Assembly: GCF_026651855.1 (NCBI RefSeq)
Contig: NZ_CP093280.1
Location: 6,160,501 to 6,224,500 of the forward strand
Length of the DNA: 64,000 nucleotides
From: Pseudomonas silvicola
GTDB taxonomy: Bacteria; Pseudomonadota; Gammaproteobacteria; Pseudomonadales; Pseudomonadaceae
Direction: 5' to 3'
In this document: one piece after another, positions 47,701 to 57,513 of the stretch
How the letters are laid out: each line of letters begins with the position of its first letter
Numbering within the stretch: the first letter of the stretch is position 1
Program-made: the position numbers and the translations under genes
The notes under the pieces: model-generated
Database searches by the model: none
The model's input: only the letters and a program-made list of their open reading frames with translations
Told to the model about the DNA's origin: nothing

Positions 47701-50700
47701 CCTGCCGCCAAGGTGTTCGCACCCTCGGCCGAAGAGTGGCGCCTGCTCAAGGTACTGGCCCGCAAGACCTGGGGTTTCTTCGACCAATACGTGGGCCCCG
47801 AAGACAATTGGCTACCGCCGGATAACGTCCAGGAAGCGCCCAAGGCCGCCATCGCCCACCGCACCTCCCCCACCAACATGGGCATGGCCCTGCTCGCCCA
47901 CCTCGCGGCCCACGATTTCGGCTACCTGAGCACCGACCGCCTGTTGGCCAGGCTGGCGGCTTCGCTGGACAGCATGGCCGGACTGGAGCGCCACCGCCGG
48001 CACTTCTACAACTGGTACGACACCCGCACCCGCGAGCCGTTGGCGCCACGCTATGTATCCACCGTGGACAGTGGCAACCTGGCCGGGCTGCTGCTGACCC
48101 TGCGCGGCGGCCTGGCGCAACTGGCGGACACGCCGCTGTTCGGCCCGCCCGTGCTGGCTGGCCTGCGCGACACACTCGACTGCCTGACCGCCGACCGCCT
48201 CGGGCCGCTGCGCCCGCGGCTCGAGCAGCCCCACATGGCCCCTGCGGCATTGATGACCGTGCTCGCCGAGATACGCGCCCACACCGACGGCGGCAGTACC
48301 GAAGACGACCGGTACTGGCATGCCGCGCTGGCCCGCCAATGCGACGACTGGACCGATGCCCTGCAGAGCTACACCTTGCCTGCCCCGCTGACGCAAGCCC
48401 GGTCCACGCCCGCCACGTTGCGCCACCTGGCCAACCTGTGCCTGGCAGACTGGGCGCCCGAGCATCATGTGGCGGTCACCCGGGTGCGCGACACCGCTCA
48501 AGCCCGCCTGGCCACGTTGGCCCGCCTGACGGCCCTGGTGGATGACCTGGTGGTGATGGACTACAGCCTGCTCTACGACACCGAACGGGACCTGTTCGTG
48601 ATCGGCTACAACGTCGACGAGCATCGCCGCGACAGTGGCTACTACGACCTGCTGGCGTCGGAAGCACGTCTGACCCACTTCATCGCCATCGCCCAGGGCC
48701 AGGTGCCGCAGCGCGCCTGGTTCACCCTGGGCCGGCTGCTGGGGGAAAACGCCGGGGTGCCGACGCTGCTGTCCTGGACCGGCTCGATGTTCGAGTACCT
48801 GATGCCCCTGCTGGTGATGCCCCACTACCCCGGCAGCCTGCTGGACCAGACGTGCCATGCGGCGGTGGCCGTGCAGATCCACCATGGCCACACCCTGGGT
48901 GTGCCGTGGGGGGTATCGGAGTCGGGCTATTACAGCCTGGACGCGCAACTCAATTACCAGTACCGCGCCTTCGGTGTTCAAGGCCTGGGGCTCAAGCGTG
49001 GCCTGAGCAATGATATCGTCATCGCCCCTTATGCCAGCGTGCTGGCGCTGATGGTCGACGCCCCCGCCGCCAGCCGCAACCTGCACGTGCTGGCCCGCCA
49101 AGGCCTGGCCGGGCGCTTCGGGCTGTACGAGGCGCTGGACTACACTGAAGCACGCCTGCCGCGTGGCCAGCGGTTCGCCGTGGTGCAGTCGTTCATGGCC
49201 CACCACCAGGGCATGAGCCTGCTGGCGCTGACCAGCCTGCTGCTGGGCCAACCCATGCAACGGCGCTTCGAGGCCGACCCCGCCCTGCAGTCGGCCCTGC
49301 TGCTGTTGCAGGAACGCGTACCGCGCGCTTGCGCCCCTTACCTGCAGACCGCCCACTCACCGGTGCTGGGTGAGAGCGGCCCGGCACAGGACAACGGTAT
49401 TCGCGTATTCGTCGACCCTGGCCACAAACGCCCCGCCGTGCAGCTGCTGTCCAACGGCCGTTACCACGTCATGCTCACCAGCGCCGGGGGTGGCTACAGC
49501 CGTCGGCAGGACATGGCCGTGACCCGCTGGCAGGAGGACACGACACAGGACAACTGGGGCACCTTCTGCTACCTGCGTGATGTGCGCAGCGGTGCATTCT
49601 GGTCCACCAGCCACCAGCCGACCCTGAGCCGTATCGAGCACCACGAAGCGATCTTCAGTGATTCGCGGGCCGAGTTCCGCACGCGCCACCTGGGGGTCGA
49701 CAGTCACCTGGAAATCGTCGTGTCACCGGAAGACGATATCGAGCTGCGACGCCTGCACCTGACCAACCGCGGCACCAGCGCGCGCACACTGGAAATCACT
49801 ACCTACGCCGAGGTGGTGCTCACCGCTGCTACCAGCGATGCCATGCACCCGGCTTTCAGCAAGCTGTTCGTGCAGACTGAACTGCTGCCAGCACTGCAGG
49901 CCATCGTCTGCAACCGTCGGCCACGGGACAGTGGCGAAGCCCAGCCGTGGCTGTGCCATCTGCTGGCGGCTCACGGGGCGGACATCGATGCGATTTCCTA
50001 CGAAACCGATCGCGCCCGCTTCATCGGGCGCCAACGCACCCTCGACGCGCCGGCGGCGCTGGACGCAAGCTGCGAGCGACTCTCCGGTACCGCTGGCGCT
50101 GTACTCGACCCGGTGGTCGCGATCCGCTGCCGTATCACCCTGCAACCGGAACAGAAGGCAACCATCGACCTGGTGACGGGCATCGCCGACAGCCGCGATG
50201 ACTGCCTGTACCTGATCAACAAGTACCGCGACCGCCACCTGGCAGATCGGGTCTTCGACCTGTGCTGGACCCACAGCCAGGTATTGCTGCGCCAGCTCAA
50301 CGCCACGCTGGCCGACGCCCGGCTGTTCGAACAGATGGCCTCGTCACTGCTGTACGCCAACGCGGCCATGCGCGCCGACAGCACCGTGCTGGCCGCAAAC
50401 CGGCGCAACCAGCCAGGCCTGTGGGGCCAGTCGATTTCCGGCGACCTGCCCATCGTGCTGTTGCAGATTCATAGCCTGGACAACATTGAACTGGTGCGCC
50501 AGGCCATTCAGGCCCACGCCTATTGGCGCCAGAAAGGCGTGGCGGTGGACCTGGTGATCTGGAACGAGGACCAGGCCGGCTACCGTCAGCAATTGCAGGA
50601 CGGCATCATGGGCCTGATCACCTCCGGCAGCGAGGCCACGCTGCTGGACCGCCCGGGCGGCATTTTCGTGCGCCCGGCGCAACTGATGGCCAGCGAGGAC

Positions 50701-53292
50701 CGCCTGCTGGTGCTGTCGGTAGCGCGGCTGATTCTCAACGATGGGCTGGGCACCCTGGCTGAACAAATACACCGGCGCCGGGTATCACCGGTGCATGCGC
50801 CCTTCGCGGCCACCCGCACCGAGCGTGCGCGCCCCCAGGCCGCGCGGCCTGTCGCGGTGCCGCTGTTGCTGGGCAACGTGCATGGCGGCTTCAGCCTGGA
50901 CGGCAGCGAGTACCTGATCACCACCACCGCCAACTCGCCGACACCCGCGCCGTGGGCCAACGTGCTGGCCAACCCTTACCTTGGCACGGTGGTATCGGAG
51001 GCCGGGGGCGCCTACACCTGGGCGGAAAACGCCCACGAGTTTCGTCTCACCCCCTGGCATAACGACCCGGTCACCGACCGTAGCGGCGAAGCCATCTACC
51101 TGCGCGACGAAGAAACCGGGCACTGCTGGTCGCCCACGCCGCTGCCGTGCCCGGGCACGGGCCCCTACCGGACCCGCCACGGCTTCGGCTATAGCGTGTT
51201 CGAGCACGAGGAGGATGGCCTTTACAGCGAGCTGTGGGTGTATGTCGCGCTGGACGCACCGGTAAAATTCTCGCGCCTGCTGCTGACCAACCGCTCCGGG
51301 CGTCCCCGCTCGGTCTCCGTCACCGGTTACGTGGAATGGGTGCTGGGCGACCTGCGCGGGCGCTCGGCCATGCACGTGGTCACCGAGTCCGACCCGGTCA
51401 GCGGCGCCCTGTTCGCCCGCAACGCCTTTTCCCTGGAGTTCAGCGAGCGTGTGGCGTTCTTCGACTGTGATACGCCTGAAGCGGGCGTCAGCGCGGACCG
51501 CACCGAATTCATCGGCCGCAACGGCACCCTGGGGGCGCCAGCGGCCATGCGCCATGCCGGCTTGTCCGGGCGCCGTGGCGCTGGCCTGGACCCCTGCGCC
51601 GCGCTGCAAGTGCAGGTGGAACTGGAGGCGGACAGCAGCCAGGAAGTAGTGCTGCGCCTGGGTGCGGAACGTTCCGCCCAGGCCGCCAGCCAACAGGTGC
51701 AGCGCTACCGTGGCCGGCAGACAGCGGCGGCCGAACTGCGCAAGGTGCGCGAGCATTGGCGCCAGGTGCTGGGCGCGATCCAGGTCGACACCGGCGTGCC
51801 CTCGGTGGACGTCATGGTCAACGGCTGGCTGATGTACCAGGTGATCGCCTGCCGGTTCGAGGCGCGCAGTGGGTATTACCAGTCTGGCGGTGCCATCGGC
51901 TACCGCGACCAGTTGCAGGACAGCATGGCGATGGTGCACGCCGACCCGCGCGCGGTGCGCGCACACCTGTTGCTGTGCGCCAGCCACCAATACGTGGAAG
52001 GCGATGTGCAGCACTGGTGGCATCCACCCCTGAACCGTGGCGTGCGCACGGGCTGCTCGGATGATTACCTGTGGCTGGTGGAAGCTACCTGTCGCTACGT
52101 CGAGGTCACGGGCGACCTGGGCGTGCTCGACGCGCCTGCCGGTTACCTGGAAGGTCGCGCCCTGGGAGCCGGCGAAGAGTCCTACTACGACCTGCCGGGC
52201 ACCTCGCGGCTGAGCGAGCCCTTGTATCAGCACTGCGTGCGAGCCATCGAACACAGCCTTGCCCGCGGCGTGCATGGCCTGCCGTTGATGGGCTGCGGCG
52301 ACTGGAACGATGGCATGAACCGCGTGGGCCACCTCGGCGCCGGGGAAAGCGTATGGCTGGGTTTTTTCAGCCATCGCCTGTTGGAGCAGTTCGCAACCCT
52401 GGCCCGGCGCCATGGCGACCCGGCCTTCGCCCAGCATTGCCGCGACACCGCTGCCGGGCTGGCACGCTACCTGGAACTCAACGCCTGGGACGGCGCCTGG
52501 TACCGCCGTGCCTGGTTCGACAACGGCCAGGTGCTGGGCGCTGCCAGCAACACGGAATGCCGCATCGACTCCATCGCCCAGAGCTGGGCGGTGCTATCCG
52601 GTGCCGGTTCCGCGAGCCGCCAGGTGCAGGCCATGCAATCGCTGGATGAGCACCTGGTCAAGGCCGATATTCGGGCGGTGCTGCTGCTGGACCCGCCCTT
52701 CGACCATGGCGACCTGGACCCTGGTTACATCAAGGGTTACGTGCCTGGCGTGCGCGAGAACGGCGGCCAGTACACCCACGCCGCCGTGTGGGCGGCCATG
52801 GCCTTCGCGCAACTGGGCGACGCGGCCAAGGCCTGGCAGCTGCTGCACCTGATCAACCCCGCCAACAGCACGCGCATGGACGTCTACAAGGTCGAGCCCT
52901 ATGTGATGGCCGCCGACGTCTATGGTTGCGCGCCCCATGCCGGGCGGGGCGGCTGGACCTGGTACACCGGCTCGGCTGGCTGGATGTACCGGCTGCTGGT
53001 CGAGTCGCTGCTCGGGGTGCAGCGCACCGGCACGGCCCTGCGCCTGGAACCGTTGCTGCCCGAAGACTCGCCGGGCTTCACCTTGCATTACCGCTTTGGC
53101 ACGGCCCTGTACCATTTCCAGGTACAGGCAGGCACTCACGCTACCACCGCCATGACCCTGGATGGCACGGCCCTGGGCAACGCTCCGCTGACCTTGGTCG
53201 ACGACGGTGCCGAGCATTGGGTGCGCGTCGACTGCCGCGCCCGTTTGGCCCGTCCGCAGCCCCAGGCCCTGGCCCCGACCTTCAACGAATGA
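44710..53292 (+). CDS. Cyclic beta-glucan synthase-like protein (NdvB family)
   Basis: This is a 2860-residue protein, the usual size for cyclic beta-1,2-glucan synthases, membrane enzymes that build periplasmic osmoregulated glucans. After an N-terminal region come membrane helices around residues 420-490, then a GT84 glycosyltransferase domain with a DxD motif (ITLDTDTLLP, about 635) and RHRWIRGDWQLLPW (about 782), followed by more helices. A glycoamylase-type domain spans roughly 1050-1530 (STVDSGNLAGLLLTL, GVPWGVSESGYYSLD, MAHHQGMSLLA). The C-terminal half contains GH94-type phosphorylase domains (GAIGYRDQLQDSMAMVHADP, then MGCGDWNDGMNRVG near 2530). I chose ATG 44710, though its ribosome-binding site is weak. 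It appears intact. Confidence 0.93.
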   Translation: MSIRTGVQRLFSHAINAWRNDGFFKPRFEYEPLLRAELFSADQMANHGITLAGQHRLTPLRGPDALLRRLVDNKAVLKRSCAALVQAQLSLRRATPAAEWLLDNYFLIEDHIRTARSHLPKGYSRELPRLASGPSAGLPRVYDIALETISHGDGWVDEKSLSRFIVAYQTVVPLALGELWAVPIMLRLALIENLRRVASRVMANANDRNLADDWAERLIETCEKDIKNVVLTVADMARSAPPMTSAFVAEFTRRLQGQSAALALPLNWIEQMLAEGGSSIERQVQLDAQQQAADQVSIGNSIRSLRLLSATDWREFVETLSLVEQVLVQDPAAVYPAMDFSTRDSYRHVVERLARRAAAHTEIQVAQTAIDLAAQGVGGDVAGHVGHFLIGTGLPLLEQRLGASVPCNERWKRLLQHSPLLFYLVPVGFLTGLFAWPLLAAAHREGTTVTALAGLAVASLIMTSRLAISLINWLVNHSLAPLMLPKMDYADGLPAEGRTLVVVPTLFASSADVDELVESLEVRFLANRDANLYFALLSDFPDAANAHEPSDTALLAHAAAAIATLNQRYSQGRFFLLHRPRLWNPGEGVWMGHERKRGKLNELNALLRGGATAAFQLIVGDLAPLRSVRYVITLDTDTLLPRDVGRQCVAAMMHPLNRPVFAAGSQQIIAGYAMLQPRVGISLPNGTRSLYARLFGSDAGVAPYTRAVSDVYQDLFQQGSFIGKGIYEVDAFTRALEGSLPDNRILSHDLIEGCYARAGLLSDVQLYEQYPSRYSADARRRHRWIRGDWQLLPWTLPWVRDAQGAWAANRLNVMARWKIFDNLRRSLEPLALCLMFTWGWFASSQPLAWTLAVVGLMVVQPLLRALTDALQPAEDVPYRHYLRALLADLGRELARAGLTLAWLPHEMYYSVDALLRSLWRIGISRHRLLQWEPSREVERSTAHNSLPALYAQLWFGPVLASTWAGLLLAEPQRLAISAPLLLAWWLGPWLAWWLSAAPAAKVFAPSAEEWRLLKVLARKTWGFFDQYVGPEDNWLPPDNVQEAPKAAIAHRTSPTNMGMALLAHLAAHDFGYLSTDRLLARLAASLDSMAGLERHRRHFYNWYDTRTREPLAPRYVSTVDSGNLAGLLLTLRGGLAQLADTPLFGPPVLAGLRDTLDCLTADRLGPLRPRLEQPHMAPAALMTVLAEIRAHTDGGSTEDDRYWHAALARQCDDWTDALQSYTLPAPLTQARSTPATLRHLANLCLADWAPEHHVAVTRVRDTAQARLATLARLTALVDDLVVMDYSLLYDTERDLFVIGYNVDEHRRDSGYYDLLASEARLTHFIAIAQGQVPQRAWFTLGRLLGENAGVPTLLSWTGSMFEYLMPLLVMPHYPGSLLDQTCHAAVAVQIHHGHTLGVPWGVSESGYYSLDAQLNYQYRAFGVQGLGLKRGLSNDIVIAPYASVLALMVDAPAASRNLHVLARQGLAGRFGLYEALDYTEARLPRGQRFAVVQSFMAHHQGMSLLALTSLLLGQPMQRRFEADPALQSALLLLQERVPRACAPYLQTAHSPVLGESGPAQDNGIRVFVDPGHKRPAVQLLSNGRYHVMLTSAGGGYSRRQDMAVTRWQEDTTQDNWGTFCYLRDVRSGAFWSTSHQPTLSRIEHHEAIFSDSRAEFRTRHLGVDSHLEIVVSPEDDIELRRLHLTNRGTSARTLEITTYAEVVLTAATSDAMHPAFSKLFVQTELLPALQAIVCNRRPRDSGEAQPWLCHLLAAHGADIDAISYETDRARFIGRQRTLDAPAALDASCERLSGTAGAVLDPVVAIRCRITLQPEQKATIDLVTGIADSRDDCLYLINKYRDRHLADRVFDLCWTHSQVLLRQLNATLADARLFEQMASSLLYANAAMRADSTVLAANRRNQPGLWGQSISGDLPIVLLQIHSLDNIELVRQAIQAHAYWRQKGVAVDLVIWNEDQAGYRQQLQDGIMGLITSGSEATLLDRPGGIFVRPAQLMASEDRLLVLSVARLILNDGLGTLAEQIHRRRVSPVHAPFAATRTERARPQAARPVAVPLLLGNVHGGFSLDGSEYLITTTANSPTPAPWANVLANPYLGTVVSEAGGAYTWAENAHEFRLTPWHNDPVTDRSGEAIYLRDEETGHCWSPTPLPCPGTGPYRTRHGFGYSVFEHEEDGLYSELWVYVALDAPVKFSRLLLTNRSGRPRSVSVTGYVEWVLGDLRGRSAMHVVTESDPVSGALFARNAFSLEFSERVAFFDCDTPEAGVSADRTEFIGRNGTLGAPAAMRHAGLSGRRGAGLDPCAALQVQVELEADSSQEVVLRLGAERSAQAASQQVQRYRGRQTAAAELRKVREHWRQVLGAIQVDTGVPSVDVMVNGWLMYQVIACRFEARSGYYQSGGAIGYRDQLQDSMAMVHADPRAVRAHLLLCASHQYVEGDVQHWWHPPLNRGVRTGCSDDYLWLVEATCRYVEVTGDLGVLDAPAGYLEGRALGAGEESYYDLPGTSRLSEPLYQHCVRAIEHSLARGVHGLPLMGCGDWNDGMNRVGHLGAGESVWLGFFSHRLLEQFATLARRHGDPAFAQHCRDTAAGLARYLELNAWDGAWYRRAWFDNGQVLGAASNTECRIDSIAQSWAVLSGAGSASRQVQAMQSLDEHLVKADIRAVLLLDPPFDHGDLDPGYIKGYVPGVRENGGQYTHAAVWAAMAFAQLGDAAKAWQLLHLINPANSTRMDVYKVEPYVMAADVYGCAPHAGRGGWTWYTGSAGWMYRLLVESLLGVQRTGTALRLEPLLPEDSPGFTLHYRFGTALYHFQVQAGTHATTAMTLDGTALGNAPLTLVDDGAEHWVRVDCRARLARPQPQALAPTFNE

Positions 53293-53348
53293 CCCGCGGG
53301 TAGCACAAAGGAGTACGCTGAAGCTCCACCTTGCCGCGGTATCCCGCC

Positions 53349-54044
53349 ATGCCCGAGCCACGCGACAACCACCTGCTGGCCGCGCTGCCAGCCGCCGACC
53401 TGCAGCGCCTGGCCCCGCACCTGGAGGTGTTCGACCTGGTGCTGGGTGACGTGCTGTATGAGCCGGGCGACACCCTTCGCCATGTGTATTTTCCCGTGGA
53501 CGCCATCGTTTCGTTGCTGCACGTCACCGAAAACGGTGCCTCGGCGGAAATCGCCGTGGTGGGAAACGAAGGCATGATCGGCATCGCCCTGTTCATGGGG
53601 GGCGAAAGCACCTCCAGCCGCGCCGTGGTGCAAAGCGCCGGCACTGCTCTGCGCCTACCGGGCCACAGCCTGAAGAAAGAATTCAACCGCCATGGCGACC
53701 TGCTGGTGTTGATGCTGCGCTACACCCAGGCGTTGATCACCCAGATGTCCCAGACCGCCCTGTGCAACCGTCACCACTCCATCGACCAGCAACTGTGCCG
53801 GTGGCTGCTGCTGTCCCTGGACCGGCTGCCGGGCAATCGCCTGACCATGACCCAGGAACTGATCGCCAACATGCTCGGCGTACGCCGCGAAGGCGTGACG
53901 GAAGCGGCAGGAAAGCTGCAGCGCCTGGGGGTGATCGAATACAGCCGGGGGCAGATAACCGTGCTGGACCGGGCGCGGCTGGAGGGCTTGAGTTGCGAGT
54001 GCTACAGCGTCGTAAAGACCGAGACCGACCGCCTGCTGGGCTAG
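53349..54044 (+). CDS. Crp/Fnr-family transcriptional regulator
   Basis: This is a 231-residue regulator. The N-terminal cyclic-nucleotide-binding-like beta barrel is visible (LGDVLYEPGDTLRHVYFPVDAIVSLL, NEGMIGIALFMGG). The C-terminal winged helix-turn-helix reads LTMTQELIANMLGVRREGVTEAAGKLQ. The FPVDAIVSLL pattern is typical of the Crp-like branch that lacks the residues for tight cAMP binding. ATG 53349 is used; a TTG at 53331 is possible and lies closer to AAAGGAG. It starts 56 bases after the glucan synthase stop, so it could be co-transcribed. Confidence 0.9.
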   Translation: MPEPRDNHLLAALPAADLQRLAPHLEVFDLVLGDVLYEPGDTLRHVYFPVDAIVSLLHVTENGASAEIAVVGNEGMIGIALFMGGESTSSRAVVQSAGTALRLPGHSLKKEFNRHGDLLVLMLRYTQALITQMSQTALCNRHHSIDQQLCRWLLLSLDRLPGNRLTMTQELIANMLGVRREGVTEAAGKLQRLGVIEYSRGQITVLDRARLEGLSCECYSVVKTETDRLLG

Positions 54045-54359
54045 CGCCCGCCGCCCATGGCCTGTTTCAGATAATACGCGGCGAGTCCTTCCCGAGCTTC
54101 GCCCGGCCCCACAGACAAACCCAACCGCCGCAGCCAATCCCTGTGGGACCGGGCGCCAGCTCGGGAAGCAGGCGCTGTGGTCTTTCAGGCAGTACGCGGC
54201 TCCCGTCCGCCCCCCGCCCGTACCGACAAACCAATAGCTTGCTGACACTGGCATGCCGCCACTTTCTGCACCAGGGCAGGGAACTCCCAGCGCGACCATC
54301 GCCCTAACCTCGAAGCCGGCAAGACTGGCACAACACCGATTCCAGAGAGGTTGCACTGC
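54045..54359. repeat. Intergenic region with REP doublet (54088-54168)
   Basis: CTTCCCGAGCTTCGCCCGGC at 54088 faces CCGGGCGCCAGCTCGGGAAG ending at 54168, the same inverted REP pair as at 134-220. The remaining 190 bases should contain the promoter of the sugar porter gene, but I identify no clear boxes. Confidence 0.75.
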
Positions 54360-55796
54360 ATGTCATCCACCACCACGCCCTACGCCGCAGGTGAGGCCAG
54401 CGAGCAGAAAAGTTCTGCGCGCCGTCTGATTTTCATCTCGGTGCTCGTGGCAACCATGGGCGCCCTCGCGTTCGGCTATGACACCGGCATCATCGCCGGC
54501 GCCCTGCCCTTCATGACCCTGCCGCTCGACCAGGGCGGCCTGGGCCTGAACCCTGTGAGCGAAGGCTTGATCACCGCCTCGCTGATCGTGGGCGCGGCCT
54601 TCGGTTCCTTGGCCAGCGGTTACCTGTCCGACCGCTTTGGTCGCCGCCTGACCCTGCGCGTGCTGGCGGTGTTGTTCATCGTCGGCGCCCTGGGCACCGC
54701 CGTGGCACCTTCGATTCCCTTCATGGTTGCCGCCCGTTTTGTGCTGGGCATCGCCGTGGGCGGCGGGTCAGCCACCGTACCGGTGTTCATCGCTGAAATC
54801 GCCGGCCCGTCCAAGCGCGCACGGCTGGTCAGCCGCAACGAACTGATGATCGTCAGCGGCCAACTGCTCGCCTATGTGCTGAGTGCGGTGCTGGCCGCGC
54901 TGCTGCACACCCCGGGCATCTGGCGCTACATGCTGGCCATCGCCACCGTGCCGGGCCTGCTCCTGTTGATCGGCACCTTCTTCGTACCGGCTTCACCGCG
55001 CTGGCTGGCCTCCAAGGGCCGCTTCGATGATGCCCAGAAAGTGCTGGAGCAGCTGCGCGACAGCCACGCCGAAGCCCACCGCGAAGTCGAAGACATGAAA
55101 ACCCAGGCCAAACAGGCGCACAAACGCGTGCCCGTGAGCGAGCTGCTGCGCCAGCGGTGGGTGATCAAGCTGCTGTTCATCGGCGTGGGCCTGGGCTTCA
55201 CCGCCCAGTTCACCGGGGTAAACGCCTTCATGTACTACACCCCCATCATCCTCAAACACACAGGCATGGGCACCAATGCCGCCCTGACCGCCACCATTGG
55301 CAACGGCGTGGTCTCGGTGATCGCGACCCTGCTGGGCATCTGGGCCATCGCCCATTTCGGGCGCCGCAAGTTGCTGATGACAGGGCTGGTGATCGTCATC
55401 CTCGCCCAGGCCACCCTTGGTTCGGTGTTGCAGTTCATGCCCCAGAACCTCACCCAGAGCTATGCCGCGCTGGCCTGTATCCTGGTATTCCTGCTATTCA
55501 TGCAGATGTGCATCGCACCGGTGTACTGGCTGTTGATGTCCGAACTCTTCCCCATGCAGGTGCGCGGGCTGCTGACCGGCGTGGCCGTGTCCATGCAGTG
55601 GCTGTTCAACGCCACCGTGGCGTTCCTGTTCCCCATCGCCATCAGCTCCCTGGGCAACCCAACGTTCTACGTGTTCGCAGCCATCAACGTGGGCTCGCTG
55701 CTGTTCGTGGCCCTGTGCCTGCCGGAAACCCGGGGCAAGTCGCTGGAGCAGATCGAGAAGCACATGAAGAAGGAACTGGACGACTCACTGGCATAG
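54360..55796 (+). CDS. Sugar porter (MFS, XylE/GalP-like)
   Basis: This 478-residue proton-coupled sugar transporter has 12 helices. Family signatures are FGYDTGIIAGALPF, SDRFGRRLTL, PASPRWLASKGR, GVNAFMYYTPIIL and PETRGKSLEQIE. I chose ATG 54360; a TTG at 54351 is in frame. GAGAGG lies about 10-13 bases upstream. The sugar specificity (galactose, xylose, glucose or inositol) cannot be fixed by eye. No sugar catabolic gene is adjacent. Confidence 0.93.
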   Translation: MSSTTTPYAAGEASEQKSSARRLIFISVLVATMGALAFGYDTGIIAGALPFMTLPLDQGGLGLNPVSEGLITASLIVGAAFGSLASGYLSDRFGRRLTLRVLAVLFIVGALGTAVAPSIPFMVAARFVLGIAVGGGSATVPVFIAEIAGPSKRARLVSRNELMIVSGQLLAYVLSAVLAALLHTPGIWRYMLAIATVPGLLLLIGTFFVPASPRWLASKGRFDDAQKVLEQLRDSHAEAHREVEDMKTQAKQAHKRVPVSELLRQRWVIKLLFIGVGLGFTAQFTGVNAFMYYTPIILKHTGMGTNAALTATIGNGVVSVIATLLGIWAIAHFGRRKLLMTGLVIVILAQATLGSVLQFMPQNLTQSYAALACILVFLLFMQMCIAPVYWLLMSELFPMQVRGLLTGVAVSMQWLFNATVAFLFPIAISSLGNPTFYVFAAINVGSLLFVALCLPETRGKSLEQIEKHMKKELDDSLA

Positions 55797-56042
55797 CACC
55801 CTCCCAGCCTTGTATTCTTGCCGCCCTTTGTTTTACTCAAAGGCGCGGCAGCAAGCACCTGCGCCCCTATTCGACGCTGTCGCCGCTGCAGTTGAAGGTG
55901 TCGGCCGGCATGATCGTCGAGATGCGCCAGACCTATGCCGAGAATGAGCCTGAAGTCCTGGCTGTCAGCGACCTGACCCGCTGACGCATCGGTCGCAGTG
56001 GCCGCCAGGCCGCGTCGGCGGGAGAGCTCCCACATCATGGCA
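55797..56042. other. Intergenic region with a possible gene remnant
   Basis: Between the convergent sugar porter and LysR gene, a plus-strand frame ending TGA at 55984 encodes YSTLSPLQLKVSAG and further residues. It lacks a start codon and could be the tail of a decayed gene. I do not recognise it. A CGCAGTGGCCGCCAGGCCGC palindrome follows at about 55995-56015. Confidence 0.3.
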
Positions 56043-56927
56043 TCAGGACCGATGCAGGCGCCCTTCACCGTGCAGCAACCGTACAAATGCCTGCGACGCC
56101 ACGCTCCGATAAGCATCGCTGCGCCGCAACAAGGCCGCCGTCCGTCGCGGTAGCGCCAAGGTCAGCGGCACCTCGTGCAGCGCAGGCTGCTCACCCACGA
56201 TGGCGCGCGGTAATATCGTCGCCATGCGCCCCTGCGCCACCACCTTGAGCAGGATGGCAATCGAATTCGCCTCCAGTGCAATGCTTGGCGTGAAGCGCTG
56301 CGCCTGGCACCAGGTATCCACCAGCCGGCGCGTGGCAAACTCCGGCGTCAATAACGCGAACGGTAGCGCTTGCAAGTCCGCCAGGCTCAACGACGGCGGC
56401 TTCGGGCGCTCCGGGCCGCCCATGACCAGACACAAGGTCTCATCGAACAAAGGCTGGCACTCCACCTCTGGCCCATGGTCGCCGTTAAAACCGATGGCCA
56501 GGTCCAGGGCATCATTGCCCAAGGCAGTCACGACCTGCTCCAGGGACATTTCCGTCAGCGCAATGGCCACCCCGGGGTGCAAGGCCGTGAACCGGTCAAT
56601 CAGCGGCGCCACCAGGTATTCGTTGAACGTAGGCGTCACGCCCAGGCGCAAGCGCCCCCGCGACAAATCACCCACATCCATCAAGGCTTGCTGGCCGGCG
56701 TCCAGCTCACGCAAGGAGCGCCGCGCGTATTCCAGGTAAACCCGACCGGCATCGGTCAGCACCACCGTACGCCCGCTACGATCGAACAGCTGCACCCCCA
56801 GGGTGCCCTCCAACTGCTTGATCTGCTGCGACAGCGCCGGCTGCGACACATGCAGCGTTTCAGCCGCACGGGTGAAGTTGCCATGGTCGGCCACGGCCAG
56901 CAGGTAGCGGATATGACGTAGCAGCAC
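56043..56927 (-). CDS. cynR: LysR-type regulator, CynR-like
   Basis: This is a 294-residue LysR regulator. The N-terminal helix-turn-helix ([22 protein letters not shown], then [20 protein letters not shown]) closely resembles E. coli CynR. I chose the GTG at 56927 ([10 protein letters not shown]) because it matches the usual start; the frame extends upstream to 56963. It is divergent from the cyanase gene, the standard cyn arrangement, and should activate it in response to cyanate. Confidence 0.88.
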   Translation of the reverse strand: MLLRHIRYLLAVADHGNFTRAAETLHVSQPALSQQIKQLEGTLGVQLFDRSGRTVVLTDAGRVYLEYARRSLRELDAGQQALMDVGDLSRGRLRLGVTPTFNEYLVAPLIDRFTALHPGVAIALTEMSLEQVVTALGNDALDLAIGFNGDHGPEVECQPLFDETLCLVMGGPERPKPPSLSLADLQALPFALLTPEFATRRLVDTWCQAQRFTPSIALEANSIAILLKVVAQGRMATILPRAIVGEQPALHEVPLTLALPRRTAALLRRSDAYRSVASQAFVRLLHGEGRLHRS

Positions 56928-57035
56928 GGCGTCACCATAAGCCCTGATTATTGGAATGATCATAAATCAGTCTTGGACCCTATGGTGAGAGTTGGCGATG
57001 CTGCACACCACGCTGTTCAACCTGGAGGCTTCACC
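56928..57035. promoter_or_regulatory. cynR-cynS divergent promoter with LysR-type palindrome
   Basis: This 108-base divergent region contains TGATTAT and ATAAATCA as interrupted inverted arms at 56945-56969, which fits a LysR-type binding site (T-N11-A). It is placed to control both genes. Confidence 0.6.
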
Positions 57036-57503
57036 ATGTCACACAGCAACAGTTCCAAAACGCCCCGCCATACCCTTACCGAGCGCGTGCTGCAGGCCAA
57101 GACCGCGAAAAACCTGACATGGGCCAGCCTGGCTGAAGACACGGGCCTGAGCGTGGTGTACGTGACCGCCGCCTTGCTGGGCCAGCACCCGCTGCCCCAG
57201 GCCGTGGCTGAAGTGGTGGCCGAGCGCCTGGGGCTGGACAGCGAAGCCGTGACGCAATTGCAGGCCATCCCCCTGCGCGGCAATGTCGAGGACGTGTCCA
57301 GCGACCCCACCATCTACCGCTTTCACGAGATGGTGCAGGTCTACGGCACCACCCTCAAGGCCTTGGTGCACGAACAGTTTGGCGATGGCATCATCAGTGC
57401 GATCAACTTCAAACTCGACCTCAGGAAGGTCGACGACCCGGAAGGCGGCCACCGCGCGGTGATCACCCTCGACGGAAAATTCCTGCCCTACAAACCCTTC
57501 TGA
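57036..57503 (+). CDS. cynS: Cyanase (cyanate hydratase)
   Basis: This 155-residue enzyme decomposes cyanate with bicarbonate to ammonia and carbon dioxide. The N-terminal helix-turn-helix-like domain ([25 protein letters not shown]) and catalytic C-terminal part are visible, with R ([12 protein letters not shown]), E (HEMVQ) and S ([12 protein letters not shown]) where the decameric family places its active site. Start ATG 57036 has GGAGG upstream. It is followed after 10 bases by a DUF1348 gene. Confidence 0.95.
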   Translation: MSHSNSSKTPRHTLTERVLQAKTAKNLTWASLAEDTGLSVVYVTAALLGQHPLPQAVAEVVAERLGLDSEAVTQLQAIPLRGNVEDVSSDPTIYRFHEMVQVYGTTLKALVHEQFGDGIISAINFKLDLRKVDDPEGGHRAVITLDGKFLPYKPF

Positions 57504-57513
57504 GCGCCTTGCC